DNA of 64,000 bases from RHKX01 sp046330415 (GCA_046330415.1 JAXLSW010000012.1:62001-126000), one strand, 5' to 3'. Counted from the stretch's first letter, positions 1-8,259 are shown. Program-made: numbers and translations. Notes: generated from the sequence alone by a model not told the origin.

Positions 1-1069
1 AGAGGATCTGGGTCTCACCGCGGGTGAACAGCGCCGAGCCGTGGACGCGCGGGGAGACGTCGACCTCGGTCTCGATCGGACGGATCTCGTCCTGGGCGCG
101 ACCGTCGGGACGCTTCTTGTCGACGGCGATGCGACGACGGATCGTCGTCTTCTCGATCGAGCCGAACGCGGCGGAGACCTCCGAGCGACGGGCGGCGTCA
201 GCCTCGTCGTCGCCGGTGTCGGGCGCGTACTGGGCCAGAACCGCGTCCTTGATCGCCTCGATCGCCTCCTGGCGCGCGAGCTTCTCGGGGACGCTGGTGG
301 CCTCGTCGATCGCGGTCTGGTGCGAGCCGACGATCTGGTCGATCAGGCCCTGATCGATGCTCGGGGCCTCGACCTCGATCTTGTCCTTGCCGGCGATGGA
401 CGCCAGCTCCTCCATCGCGCCGACGAGCTTCTTGATCTCGCTGTGGGCGATGTCGAGCGCGTCGAGCACCTCGGCCTCGGTGACGCCGTCGGAGCCACAC
501 TCGACCATCAGGATCGCGTCCTTGGACCCGGAGACGATGAGGTCCATCGTCAGGTTCTCGTGCTCCTCCTCGGGCGGGTTGACGACGAAGTCGCCCTCGA
601 GCTTGCCGACGCGGACCGCGCCGACGTACTCGGCCACGGGGACCGGGGAGATCGCGAGGGCCGCGGAGGCGCCGTTCATCGCGAGGATGTCGTAGGGGTG
701 AACCTGGTCGACCGAGAGCGGCATCGAGACGAGCTGCGTCTCGTAGTGCCAGCCCTTCGGGAAGAGGGGTCGCAGCGGACGGTCGATCATCCGGGCGGTC
801 AGCGTCGCCTTCTCGCCGGCTCGCGCCTCGCGGCGGAAGTAGGAGCCGGGGATCTTGCCGACGGCGTAGTGCCGCTCCTCGACATCGACGGTCAGCGGCA
901 GGAAGTCCACATCGCGGAGGTTGCCCATGGTGGCCGTGCAGAGGACGTGGGTCTCGCCGCTCTTGACGACGACCGCGCCGCTCGCCTGACGAGCCAGCTT
1001 GCCGGTCTCGAACGAGATCTCCTCGCCCCCAACCTCAACGGAGACGCTCTTGACGTCGAACATACTCAT
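1..1069 (-). CDS. pnp: Polyribonucleotide nucleotidyltransferase (PNPase), 5' part only
   Basis: Phosphorolytic 3'-5' exoribonuclease of mRNA turnover. About 356 residues are visible; the C-terminal half, with the KH and S1 domains, lies off the left edge. The first RNase PH core is clear (CTATMGNLRDVDFLPLTVD, then GKIPGSYFRREAR and RMIDRPLRPLFPKGW). The alpha-helical linker follows, and the second core begins with RPDGR and HGSALFTRGETQ just before the edge. Start chosen at ATG 1069 (MSMFDVKSVS); a second ATG six bases in (1063) is possible. GGAAGG lies 12 nt upstream of the first ATG. Unusually, pnp is not directly behind rpsO; three redox genes and an opposite-strand gene lie between them. 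Confidence 0.95.
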   Translation of the reverse strand, partial: MSMFDVKSVSVEVGGEEISFETGKLARQASGAVVVKSGETHVLCTATMGNLRDVDFLPLTVDVEERHYAVGKIPGSYFRREARAGEKATLTARMIDRPLRPLFPKGWHYETQLVSMPLSVDQVHPYDILAMNGASAALAISPVPVAEYVGAVRVGKLEGDFVVNPPEEEHENLTMDLIVSGSKDAILMVECGSDGVTEAEVLDALDIAHSEIKKLVGAMEELASIAGKDKIEVEAPSIDQGLIDQIVGSHQTAIDEATSVPEKLARQEAIEAIKDAVLAQYAPDTGDDEADAARRSEVSAAFGSIEKTTIRRRIAVDKKRPDGRAQDEIRPIETEVDVSPRVHGSALFTRGETQIL

Positions 1070-1272
1070 GTATTCGTTTTTCCTTCCGGGGTCGTCGCTT
1101 CTGAATTGGCGGGGTGACTGCTGCGCAGGACCCGTGCGGTGACGACCCGAGTGTTTCGGGAATTGTCGATTCGCCGCGGGAGAGTACAGATGCCCGCACC
1201 CGCTCTGCGTTTCGTACGACCGGCCTGCCTGCTGATCGTCTGCCCGCGGGCATATCGTCGCCTGCGGCCACC

Positions 1273-1680
1273 GTGCACGCTCCCGACCCATACACAAGCC
1301 GGCTGCAGGCCAACATGCGGCTGCTCTCGCAGCGGCTCGCCCAGCTCGACCAGCAGGCGCGCCAGCTCGCGGCCGAGAACGAGGCGCTGCGCCACGAGCT
1401 CGACCTCAACGCCCGCGGCGCCGTGGGCCAGGCGCGGATGGAGGCGGAGCAGATCGTCGCCGCGGCCGAGGAGCGGGCTGCCGCCATCGATGCGATGACG
1501 AAGGTGAAGGTCGAGCGTCGCCTCCAGGAACAACGTGAGGCGCTCGCCAAGCAGGCCGCCGACCTCGAGGTCGTGGCGCGGGCGAGGATCGCCGAGCTCA
1601 AGGACACGGCCGCGGCGATGGGCGACGAAGCGAGCGAAGGCGCCGAGGGAGCAGACGCGGGGCGCGAAGAGCACCCATAG
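1273..1680 (+). CDS. Coiled-coil protein of unknown function
   Basis: Hypothetical protein of about 135 residues, divergent from pnp. From the in-frame ATG at 1315 it reads as one continuous heptad-like helix rich in Q, E, A, L and R (SQRLAQLDQQARQLAAENEA, then an A/E/R-rich stretch). It resembles the coiled-coil part of DivIVA or cell-division scaffold proteins, but no DivIVA N-terminal domain is visible. The frame is open back to 1114; GTG 1273 and ATG 1315 are both plausible starts, and the stretch before them is low in recognisable structure. No signal peptide or membrane segment. The function is not known from sequence. Confidence 0.5.
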   Translation: MHAPDPYTSRLQANMRLLSQRLAQLDQQARQLAAENEALRHELDLNARGAVGQARMEAEQIVAAAEERAAAIDAMTKVKVERRLQEQREALAKQAADLEVVARARIAELKDTAAAMGDEASEGAEGADAGREEHP

Positions 1681-1706
1681 CGTGGTCCACGCTCGCCGTG
1701 ACCAAC

Positions 1707-1753
1707 GTGTCACCGAGAAGCGGGGAATAGGTCCGCTTCCCGGTGACAGGTCC
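1707..1753. repeat. Dispersed palindromic repeat, copy 1
   Basis: Copy of a repeat whose arms are GTGTCACC (left, diverged) and GGTGACAGGTCC (right). The core holds AAGCGGGGAATAGGTCCGC, nearly identical to copy 2. A related palindrome with the same outer arms is 26 kb away at 28311. Non-coding location. Confidence 0.75.
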
Positions 1754-1774
1754 TTCGATCCCGGGTGCCCGGCC

Positions 1775-1824
1775 GACCTGTCACCCGGGAGCGGGGAATA
1801 GGTCCGTTCCCCGGTGACAGGTCC
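1775..1824. repeat. Dispersed palindromic repeat, copy 2
   Basis: Arms GACCTGTCACC (1775-1785) and GGTGACAGGTC (1813-1823) are perfect inverted repeats. An inner stem CGGGGAA / TTCCCCG surrounds TAGGTCCG. It lies 21 bp from copy 1 in the same orientation and shares its core. The whole element can fold into one long hairpin. Confidence 0.8.
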
Positions 1825-2107
1825 ACGACTGATCCGCCACGGCTGGCGCCGGGGCGATGGGCAGCGAGGGGAGCGTGGGAGGTCCCAGTGGGGCCGGCCG
1901 TCGCGGTGAGCTCCCCACTTCCCTTCGCTGCCGGTCGTGAGACGCGGGGCGATCGCCCCGCACCCCGCACCGATTCGCAATCGCGCGTCTATGGGACCTG
2001 CGATTGCGAGTTGGACGCGGCTGCGGCCGTCCGACGCGTATTGCCCTGCCATAGGTGGGTCGATACGCGACGCGGAGCCCTTGCGAGCCGAGATCGCGCT
2101 CCAGCGA

Positions 2108-3763
2108 CTAGCGATCCCGCTTGCCGCAGCCCTTGCGGCAGCGGTAGGAGGCGGTCACGGTCGTGTTGCCGTCCACCTGAAGGCGGTGGAGCCGCGAGCC
2201 GCCGTCGGACCAGCGCCTGAACTCGAGCACCCGCTCCCCGTGCCTGATCCTCTTCGGAACGCCGATCCGCATCGAGGCCCCGCGCCGGACCGTGACGCTG
2301 GTGCCGGCGATCTCGGTGCGCTGGCCGATCTTCACGCGCAGCCCCTTCGGCTTCGTCCGCACCCGCAGCTCCGACGTCGGTCCGGCGTAGGAGAGCTCGT
2401 GGATCGTGCCGCCGGCGATGTCGACGTAGAGGATCCCGCCCGGGCTCGACGTCAGGTCGATGGGCGTCGCTGCGCCCGTCTCGAACAGGCTCAGGCCGCG
2501 TTTGTCGGGCCGCCCGAAGCGGCCCGGCCCTACCGCCCAGATGCAGCCCCGGATGTAGTCGGCGAACAGCAACGCGCCGTCGAACGGAAACGGGAAATGC
2601 GATCCGCGGTCGAACTCGACGCCGCTGATCGCGGACTGGCTCGTCGCCTTGCAGGCCTCGCCCGGGATCACCTGAGAGCCGTGCCGGTAGGTGAAGAAGG
2701 GATCGCGGACGTCGCTCTTGGGGTTCAGGGACTCGCAGCCCGGGAGCTTGGCCTTCGTGTAGCGGGGCTGGCGGGACCTGCCCTCGAAGCAGGGCCACCC
2801 GTAGTTGTCGACCCTGCCGGGCGTGGTGACGTCGATCTCGTCGTTGCGGGTCCAGCCCACATCGGCGATCCAGAGCTCCTCGGTGCCCGGCCGCAGGGCG
2901 AACCGGAACGGGTTGCGAAGGCCGTAGGCAATGATCCGCCCCGCGTTGCCGGGGTCGGCGATCGGGTTGCCGGGGGCCGGTGACCCGTCGAGGGGGCTGA
3001 TCCGGGCGATCGTCCCGTCGAGGCCGACCGGATCTGACGGCGTCCGGAGGTCCTGCGCCCGCATCGCGCCACCATCGCCCAGCGGATCGCCGCAGACGCC
3101 GGCGGGCTTTCCGCGGCCACCCGTGTCGACGACGTTGAAGTTCGCGCCGTCGCCGCCGCCGACGAGCAGGGCGCCCGTGCGGTCGAAGGCGAGCTCGCCG
3201 ATCGAGTGGCTGCCGAACTGCTGGCACCAGTCGGTCAGCAGGACCTCCTCCGCTCCGGCCTTCCCATTCTTTCCGATCGGGAGACGGCTGACGCGGCTGC
3301 TGACGACGCAGCCGCGCCGGTAGGCGAGGTCGGGGACGCCGCCGAGGCAGCCCTCCTGCTCGTCCTCCTGCTTCAGCTTCCTCCCCCAGAACGGCGCCGG
3401 CAGGCCGAGAGGCGCATTGAGCGTGTAGGCGACGTAGATGTAGGGGCGCTCCGGGTAGTCCGGATCGACCTCGATGCCGGTCATCCCCCGCTCGTCGAAG
3501 GAGTGCACCTCCGCGCGCATGTCCGCGACTCTGGTCGGGGTCTTGTCGCGGCGGTTGCGGTAGCTGAGGATCAGCCCGCGCTTCTCGGTGACGAAGATGG
3601 TCCCGTCCGCCGCCACTGTGACCGCCGTCGGCTCCTGCAGCCCCTCGAACAGGGTGTGGTCCTGGAAGCCCGGCGGCAGCCCGGCAGCCTGCGCGCTTGC
3701 CGCGAGAGCGATCGAGAGCACGACCGCGACGAGCGCCCCGAGGGTGAGCCCCACGCGCCTCAC
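2108..3763 (-). CDS. Secreted PQQ-dependent sugar dehydrogenase-like beta-propeller protein
   Basis: 551 residues. The N-terminus is a signal peptide ending near AQAA|GLPPG. The body resembles soluble aldose sugar dehydrogenases (GSDH/Asd family), which oxidise sugars outside the cell with PQQ: QEPTAVTVAADGTIFVTEKRG, RGMTGIEVDPDYPERPYIYV, IAYGLRNPFRFALRPGTEEL and ADVGWTRNDEIDV are family-like blade motifs. About 90 C-terminal residues with Cys (YRCRKGCGK) form an extra domain. Start GTG 3763 is chosen because it overlaps the stop of the DsbA-like gene by 4 bp (GTGA) and starts the signal peptide; a longer open frame upstream is the shadow of that gene. The usual catalytic His region is not conserved enough for me to be sure that PQQ is the cofactor. 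Confidence 0.8.
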   Translation of the reverse strand: MRRVGLTLGALVAVVLSIALAASAQAAGLPPGFQDHTLFEGLQEPTAVTVAADGTIFVTEKRGLILSYRNRRDKTPTRVADMRAEVHSFDERGMTGIEVDPDYPERPYIYVAYTLNAPLGLPAPFWGRKLKQEDEQEGCLGGVPDLAYRRGCVVSSRVSRLPIGKNGKAGAEEVLLTDWCQQFGSHSIGELAFDRTGALLVGGGDGANFNVVDTGGRGKPAGVCGDPLGDGGAMRAQDLRTPSDPVGLDGTIARISPLDGSPAPGNPIADPGNAGRIIAYGLRNPFRFALRPGTEELWIADVGWTRNDEIDVTTPGRVDNYGWPCFEGRSRQPRYTKAKLPGCESLNPKSDVRDPFFTYRHGSQVIPGEACKATSQSAISGVEFDRGSHFPFPFDGALLFADYIRGCIWAVGPGRFGRPDKRGLSLFETGAATPIDLTSSPGGILYVDIAGGTIHELSYAGPTSELRVRTKPKGLRVKIGQRTEIAGTSVTVRRGASMRIGVPKRIRHGERVLEFRRWSDGGSRLHRLQVDGNTTVTASYRCRKGCGKRDR

Positions 3764-4266
3764 GCCGCCTCCAGCAGGGCGCCGGGGAGCTCGCCCCGGA
3801 CGGCAACGCCGCCGACGAAGGCCGTCGGGGTCTCGGTGACCCCGGCCCTGATGCCGCTGACGAAGTCCGCGCGGACGCGCGCCGCCACCTCGTCGGAGCG
3901 ACGATCGGCCTCGAAGCGGTCGACGTCCAGCCCGAACCGCTCCGCCCGCTCCCACAGATGTGGATCGTCGGTGTGGGCACGATCGCCGAGCAGCGAGTCC
4001 CACATCGCCCAGAACGCATCCTCCGCCTGCAGCCCCGCCGCCTCCGCGGCGGCGTGCAGCGCGGCCGAGCGGGGGCGCTTGCTCGTGATCGGGAAGTGGC
4101 GCACGCAGATGCGCATCTCCAGCGCGCTCACCCCACCCCATGCACCGGCGCACCGCGGGCACGCCAGGTCGAGGTAGAGGATCGCCTCCGAGCCGCTGCC
4201 GCGAATGTGGTCAACCGGCGAGACCGGAGGCGGCGGCGCGCTGCCGAGGTCCTGCTGCTCGGTCAT
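3760..4266 (-). CDS. DsbA-family thioredoxin-fold protein
   Basis: 168 residues with a thioredoxin-like fold: the redox motif is CPRC (residues 36-39) and the expected cis-proline region is TETPTAF near the C-terminus. The middle (helical, FWAMWDSLLGDRAH) matches the DsbA/FrnE helical insertion, including a family-like pattern of Asp and Leu. No signal peptide is seen, so a cytoplasmic thiol oxidoreductase or isomerase is likely. It lies between a peroxiredoxin gene and the exported dehydrogenase, with a 4-bp overlap to the latter. The substrate is unknown. Confidence 0.8.
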   Translation of the reverse strand: MTEQQDLGSAPPPPVSPVDHIRGSGSEAILYLDLACPRCAGAWGGVSALEMRICVRHFPITSKRPRSAALHAAAEAAGLQAEDAFWAMWDSLLGDRAHTDDPHLWERAERFGLDVDRFEADRRSDEVAARVRADFVSGIRAGVTETPTAFVGGVAVRGELPGALLEAA

Positions 4267-4287
4267 CGGGCCGGCGGCCGGCTGGCC

Positions 4288-4743
4288 TCAGTCAGCGGCC
4301 AGCGCGTCGAAGATCAGGTTCGCGCCAGGGATCTCGAGCGGGGTCGGCGCCTCGTAGGACCACGCGACATCCCCATCGGGGCCCACCAGCACGAGCGAGC
4401 GGTTCGCGTGCCCGCGCTCGGCGATCAGCGCACCGTAGGCGTCGCATACGGCCCCCTTGGGATGGAAGTCGGCCAGCAGCGGGAACGTCAGCCCGAGGCG
4501 GTCGCGGAAAGCCGCGTGGCAGAACGAGGAGTCGACGCTGATCCCCACCAGCGACGCATCCTGCGCCTCGATCTCGCCGAGGACCTCCTGGTAGACGGAC
4601 AGCTGGTCGGTGCAGACCGGGCTGAAGTCGAGCGGGTAGAAGGCCAGCACGAGACGCGAGCCGGCGAAGTCGCCGAGCGAGACGTCGTTGCCATCCTGAT
4701 CCGGGAGCGTGAAGTCGGGTGCCCTCGCGCCGGCCGCGATCAT
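4288..4743 (-). CDS. Peroxiredoxin (AhpC/TSA family, BCP/AhpE-like)
   Basis: 151 residues, a thiol peroxidase reducing peroxides. The peroxidatic motif is PVCT with Cys44 in FYPLDFSPVCTDQ; the supporting Arg is in HANRSLVLVGPDG. Two other Cys (SFCHAAF and GAVCDAYG) could act as resolving cysteines or the protein may be 1-Cys, like AhpE. ATG start, 15 bp after the rpsO stop, so it is probably co-transcribed from the ribosomal operon. Its reductant may be the DsbA-like protein encoded next (inference). Confidence 0.88.
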   Translation of the reverse strand: MIAAGARAPDFTLPDQDGNDVSLGDFAGSRLVLAFYPLDFSPVCTDQLSVYQEVLGEIEAQDASLVGISVDSSFCHAAFRDRLGLTFPLLADFHPKGAVCDAYGALIAERGHANRSLVLVGPDGDVAWSYEAPTPLEIPGANLIFDALAAD

Positions 4744-4758
4744 CGGCGGCCTTCGGCG

Positions 4759-5028
4759 CTAGCGGCGCAGCCCGAGCTCGGCGACCAGCGAGCGATAACG
4801 CTCGAGGTCCGTGCGCTCGAGGTAGCGGAGCAGGCGGCGGCGCTGGCCGACGAGCATCAGCAGGCCGCGACGCGAGTGGTGGTCCTTGCTGTGCTCGCGG
4901 AGGTGCTCGGTCAGGTCGTTGATGCGCTCGGTGAGCAGCGCGACCTGGACCTCGGTGGAGCCGGTGTCGGAGCTGTCGCGGCCGTACTTGCCGACGACCT
5001 CCGCCTTCTTTTCCTTGGTGAGACTCAT
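4759..5028 (-). CDS. rpsO: 30S ribosomal protein S15
   Basis: 89 residues, normal length. It binds 16S rRNA and nucleates the platform of the small subunit. Diagnostic sequences: DTGSTEVQVALLTERINDLTEHL, the H-x-K-D-H-H-SRRGLL stretch and RRRLLRYLERTDLERY. Its ATG overlaps the ribF stop by 4 bp (ATGA), so translation is probably coupled. In most bacteria pnp follows directly; here it is 3.7 kb further on behind unrelated genes. Confidence 0.97.
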   Translation of the reverse strand: MSLTKEKKAEVVGKYGRDSSDTGSTEVQVALLTERINDLTEHLREHSKDHHSRRGLLMLVGQRRRLLRYLERTDLERYRSLVAELGLRR

Positions 5029-5915
5029 TTGGAGCGCGTGAAGGTAGCACAGAGGTCACGCGCTTCCGCCACGTCACGCTGCATCTGCGCGATCAGCTCG
5101 TCCGTTCCCGCGAAGCGCTTCTCGCCGCGGAGCCGCTTGACGAAGGCGATCCGCAGCGGCCTCCCGTACAGGTCCTCGTCGTGATCGATGATGTGCGTCT
5201 CGATCAGGACGCCGCGGCCGCTCTCGAAAGTCGGCCTGACGCCGACGTTGACGGCCGCGGGGCGCCCGTTCGCGAAGGCGGCGTAGATGCCGTGACCCGG
5301 GTAGACGTAATGGTCGTCGGGAACGATGTTGGCGGTCGGGAAGCCGAGCGTGCGCCCGCGGCGATCGCCGGAGACGACCTCGCCCTCGAGCATGAACGGA
5401 GCCCCCAGGCAGGCCGCCGCGCCCTCGACGTCGCCCGCGGCGACCAGCGCGCGGATCCGCGTCGAGGAGACCGTCTCCCCGCCGGCTTCGACCAGCGGCA
5501 CGATCCTGGTCTCGAACTCGCCGCGCTCGGCGAGCATCTCAGGCGTTCCCTTCGCCTTCGCGCCGAAGCGGAAGTTCTCACCGACCGAGACCCGATCAGC
5601 GCTCAGCCTCTCGACGAGGATCCCGTCGATGAACTCCTCGGGTGGGATCGTGGAGAACTCCTCGTCGAAGGGGATGACGACCAGCTCCTGCACGCCCAGG
5701 CCGTCGATGACGTCGCGCTTGACCGGGAAGGGCATGATCAGCTTCGGCGCGGCCTCCGGGTGGATCACCGAGAGCGGGTGCGGCTCGAACGTGAGCACCG
5801 TGTCAGCGCCCGCGATCACTTCGCGATGGCCGACGTGGACGCCGTCGAAGCTGCCGATCGCCACCCGCCTCGGGCGCGGCTCGGCGTCGGGAAGTGATGT
5901 CACCTGGATCGCCAT
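5025..5915 (-). CDS. ribF: Bifunctional riboflavin kinase / FAD synthetase
   Basis: 296 residues, makes FMN and FAD. The N-terminal adenylyltransferase domain (about 15-160) has GSFDGVHVGH, TFEPHPLSVI, GENFRFGAKAKG and SSTRIR; the C-terminal flavokinase domain (about 165-295) has GRTLGFPTAN, PGHGIYAA, VNVGVRPTF and ETHIIDHDEDLYG. Lies in the usual truB-ribF-rpsO order, 27 bp after truB. Confidence 0.96.
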   Translation of the reverse strand: MAIQVTSLPDAEPRPRRVAIGSFDGVHVGHREVIAGADTVLTFEPHPLSVIHPEAAPKLIMPFPVKRDVIDGLGVQELVVIPFDEEFSTIPPEEFIDGILVERLSADRVSVGENFRFGAKAKGTPEMLAERGEFETRIVPLVEAGGETVSSTRIRALVAAGDVEGAAACLGAPFMLEGEVVSGDRRGRTLGFPTANIVPDDHYVYPGHGIYAAFANGRPAAVNVGVRPTFESGRGVLIETHIIDHDEDLYGRPLRIAFVKRLRGEKRFAGTDELIAQMQRDVAEARDLCATFTRSK

Positions 5916-5942
5916 CGGGTTCCTGCAGTCCGGGGCATCTTC

Positions 5943-6761
5943 TCAACCATCAGCCGGTGGCGGGAGGACGACGTCGGTTCGAAGCACGCCCTCGACCACC
6001 CTGCCGATCGCAACCAGCGCGCCCTCGCAGCTGAGGCGGAACGGTTCCTCGCCCAGCGCCGGAGCCTCCGCCGGGGCATCGATCCTGACCCCGTTGCGGA
6101 CCAGGCGCGCATGCTCCGGCGCGAGCTCGACCGCCGGGAGGAAGCCGAGGAGATCCTCCACCGGCTCGACCTCGCCGCGCGCGTCCGCGAGCCGAAGCGG
6201 GCCGATCGCGGTGCGCCGCAGCTCGGCGCAGTAGGCGTCGCCGAGCTCCTCGATCAGGCTGCGCACGTAGGTCCCCGAGGAGCACTCGATCTCGAAGGTC
6301 GCGGTACCGGCGTCCGCGTCGCTCGCGAGCAGCTCGGCGCGCATCACCTCGACGGTGCGGACCGGCCGCTCGACCTCCTCTCCACGCCTCGCCTTGCGGT
6401 AGAGGCGTTCGCCGCCGACGCGGACCGCGGAGGTCATCGGTACCCGCTGCTCGATCCGTCCCGTCGGCAGCTCGAGCAGTTCGGGCACGACGCCGGTCTC
6501 GGCGAGCTCGCCGTCGGGATCGCCGGTGCTCGAGACCCAACCGAGCCGAGCCGTCGCGACGTAGGTCTTGGGCAGGCCGAGGACGTAACGCTGCAGCCGG
6601 GTGGCCGGCCCCAGCAGGACGATCAGCAGGCCGGTGGCGAAGGGGTCGAGCGTTCCCGAATGCCCGACCCTGAGGCCGGGGTGATCGCGGCGAACCCGCG
6701 CGACGACGTCGTGGGAGGTGATCCCGGCGGGCTTGTCGACGCGGAGGAAGCCCGCGTTCAA
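5943..6761 (-). CDS. truB: tRNA pseudouridine(55) synthase
   Basis: 272 residues. Makes pseudouridine 55 in the T-loop of tRNAs. Motifs: LRVDKPAGITSHDVVARVR, the catalytic Asp loop GHSGTLDPFATGLLIVLLG, the conserved KTYVATARLGWVSSTGDPDG and CSSGTYVRSL. Overlaps nrnA by 4 bp (ATGA), so the genes are coupled. Confidence 0.96.
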   Translation of the reverse strand: MNAGFLRVDKPAGITSHDVVARVRRDHPGLRVGHSGTLDPFATGLLIVLLGPATRLQRYVLGLPKTYVATARLGWVSSTGDPDGELAETGVVPELLELPTGRIEQRVPMTSAVRVGGERLYRKARRGEEVERPVRTVEVMRAELLASDADAGTATFEIECSSGTYVRSLIEELGDAYCAELRRTAIGPLRLADARGEVEPVEDLLGFLPAVELAPEHARLVRNGVRIDAPAEAPALGEEPFRLSCEGALVAIGRVVEGVLRTDVVLPPPADG

Positions 6762-7783
6762 GCCGGATCGAGGCCGCCCTCGCGAGCCTCCTCGGTGAGG
6801 AAGTCGGCGAGCTCGGCGTAGGTCTCGTCGGTCGAGAAGCCGGCGGCACGGCGATGCCCACCGCCGCCCATCTTGCGCGCGATCCGGGAGACGTCGACGG
6901 TGCCATCGGTGGAGCGCAGGCTGACCTTCCGCGCCTCGCGCTGGCTGTCGGGCTTGTCGCGGACCACGGCGGCGACGGAGGTTCCCTCCACCCCACGCAC
7001 GAAGTCGATGATCCCCTCGGTCATCGTCTCGTCGGCGCCGGTGGCCCTGTAGTCCTCGTCGGAGATGTAGGTCATCGAGAGCGCTCCGCCGAGCCGGCGG
7101 TCGATCCTGCCGAGCGCGCGAGCAATCAGCCGCAGCTTCTCCTCGGGTACGCGCTCGTAGAGCCGGCGGAAGGTCTCGTTGACGGCGACCCCGGCTTCGA
7201 TCAGCTGCGCCGCGACGCGGTGGGTGCGGGCATCGGTGTTCTCGTACATGAACATGCCCGTGTCGGTGACGAGACCGACGTAGAGGGCCTGTGCGATCGA
7301 GGGGGTCGTCGTCGCCCCGAGCCGGTGGCTGATCTCGAAGACGATCTCAGCGGTGCACGAGGCGTCGACGTCCACGAGGTTGATGTCACCGAAGCGCGTG
7401 TTGTCGTGGTGGTGGTCGATGTTGAGGATGCGCTCCCCGTCGCGCAGCCAGGTGACCGGCATGCGGTCGATGTTGCCGCAGTCGAGGAAGACGATCGTGC
7501 GATCGGCGAGGTCGACCGGGGGCTCGTGGAAGACCTCCTGCAGCGCCAGGAACCGGTACTCGACCGGAAGCGGGAACTCCTTCTCGGCCAGGAACATCAC
7601 CGAGTCCTTGCCGCGCTGGGTGAGGATCTCGTGCAGCGCCAAAAGCGACCCGAGCGCGTCGCCGTCGGGGCCCTCGTGGGTGGTGAGCAGGAACTTCTCG
7701 CCGCTTTGCAGCGCCTCGACGATCGCGTCGAGAGCGCGGGCGGTCTCGGCCTCCGCCGACTCGGTTGCGACCGCGTCCGTCAA
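6758..7783 (-). CDS. nrnA: DHH/DHHA1 phosphoesterase, bifunctional oligoribonuclease/PAP phosphatase NrnA-like
   Basis: 341 residues. Degrades short RNA oligomers and dephosphorylates pAp in characterised NrnA proteins. Metal-binding DHH domain: THEGPDGDALGS near residue 40, FLDCGNIDRMP, and NIDHHHDNTRFG; the C-terminal DHHA1 domain ends with RKMGGGGHRRAAGFST. Lies in the rbfA-nrnA-truB order common to Gram-positives. Confidence 0.92.
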   Translation of the reverse strand: MTDAVATESAEAETARALDAIVEALQSGEKFLLTTHEGPDGDALGSLLALHEILTQRGKDSVMFLAEKEFPLPVEYRFLALQEVFHEPPVDLADRTIVFLDCGNIDRMPVTWLRDGERILNIDHHHDNTRFGDINLVDVDASCTAEIVFEISHRLGATTTPSIAQALYVGLVTDTGMFMYENTDARTHRVAAQLIEAGVAVNETFRRLYERVPEEKLRLIARALGRIDRRLGGALSMTYISDEDYRATGADETMTEGIIDFVRGVEGTSVAAVVRDKPDSQREARKVSLRSTDGTVDVSRIARKMGGGGHRRAAGFSTDETYAELADFLTEEAREGGLDPA

Positions 7784-7787
7784 GTCG

Positions 7788-8120
7788 TCACGACTCCATC
7801 AACCGGTTGAGGCGATCGGCACGCTCCGCCGAGTCGTCGTAGACGAACTTCAGGGTCGGGGTGCGCTTCATGTGGAGCTGTCCGCCGAGCGAGCGCTGGA
7901 TCACACCGTGAGCGGCCTTCAGACCCTCCATGGTCGCCGCCTTCTCCTCCTCGGATCCGAGCACGCTGACGTGGACCTTGGCGGTCCTCAGATCGGGGCT
8001 GGTGTCAACGGCTGTGACGGTCACGAATCCAATCCTGGGATCCTGGAGCTCACCCCCGATCGTCGCTCCAACCACTTCCCGGATGACCTCGTTCACGCGG
8101 CGCATCCGCGCAGTGGACAT
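7788..8120 (-). CDS. rbfA: Ribosome-binding factor A
   Basis: 110 residues, the usual length. A KH-like protein needed for 16S rRNA 5'-end maturation and 30S assembly. Visible family features: RMRRVNEVIREVVGATIGGEL, DPRIGFVTVTAVDTSPDLR and KVHVSVLGSEEE, and the C-terminal basic/hydrophobic stretch. ATG start with a TATAGT box only 8 nt upstream, so the mRNA may be leaderless. It is 188 bp from the preceding ylxP-type gene rather than tightly linked. Confidence 0.95.
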   Translation of the reverse strand: MSTARMRRVNEVIREVVGATIGGELQDPRIGFVTVTAVDTSPDLRTAKVHVSVLGSEEEKAATMEGLKAAHGVIQRSLGGQLHMKRTPTLKFVYDDSAERADRLNRLMES

Positions 8121-8128
8121 GGTTCGCG

Positions 8129-8134
8129 ACTATA
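8129..8134 (-). promoter_or_regulatory. -10 box in front of rbfA (TATAGT)
   Basis: TATAGT on the minus strand ends 8 nt before the rbfA ATG. A transcript starting about 7 nt after the box would begin at or next to the start codon. No good -35 is visible. It marks a probable internal promoter after the hairpin at 8217-8259. Confidence 0.4.
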
Positions 8135-8216
8135 GCCGGGACGGGTCCTCCGGGAGGTCGGCTCGAGGCTACGATCGTGCGGACCACGCCGACGCCACCG
8201 CCTCGGTTCGCGCCGC

Positions 8217-8259
8217 GAGATGCAACAAACGGGACAGATGCTCCCGTAACTTGCATCTC
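8217..8259. repeat. Nested inverted repeat between ylxP-type gene and rbfA
   Basis: Perfect outer arms GAGATGCAA / TTGCATCTC (8217-8225, 8251-8259) with a second perfect inner stem ACGGGA / TCCCGT (8229-8234, 8242-8247). It folds into a two-tier hairpin on either strand. No T-run follows on the minus strand, so it is not a typical intrinsic terminator; it could be a pause, a processing site or an operator. Confidence 0.6.

Larger units (their letters stand above)
1681..2107. other. Non-coding convergent region with palindromic elements
   Basis: This 427-bp region lies between the ends of the plus-strand coiled-coil gene and the minus-strand sugar dehydrogenase gene. No credible gene was found. 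It holds two copies of a ~50-bp palindromic repeat (1707-1753 and 1775-1824), a perfect 14-bp palindrome GGGGCGATCGCCCC (1946-1959), and a 9-bp inverted repeat CGCAATCGC / GCGATTGCG (1976-1984 and 2000-2008). The hairpins could end transcription from both sides, but none is followed by a clear T-run. Confidence 0.7.

Noticed and set aside
2108..4162. A single 684-residue protein starting near 4162 and including the DsbA-like region
   Set aside because: The upstream part is a shadow of the DsbA-like gene in another frame; the signal peptide and GTGA overlap place the real start at 3763.
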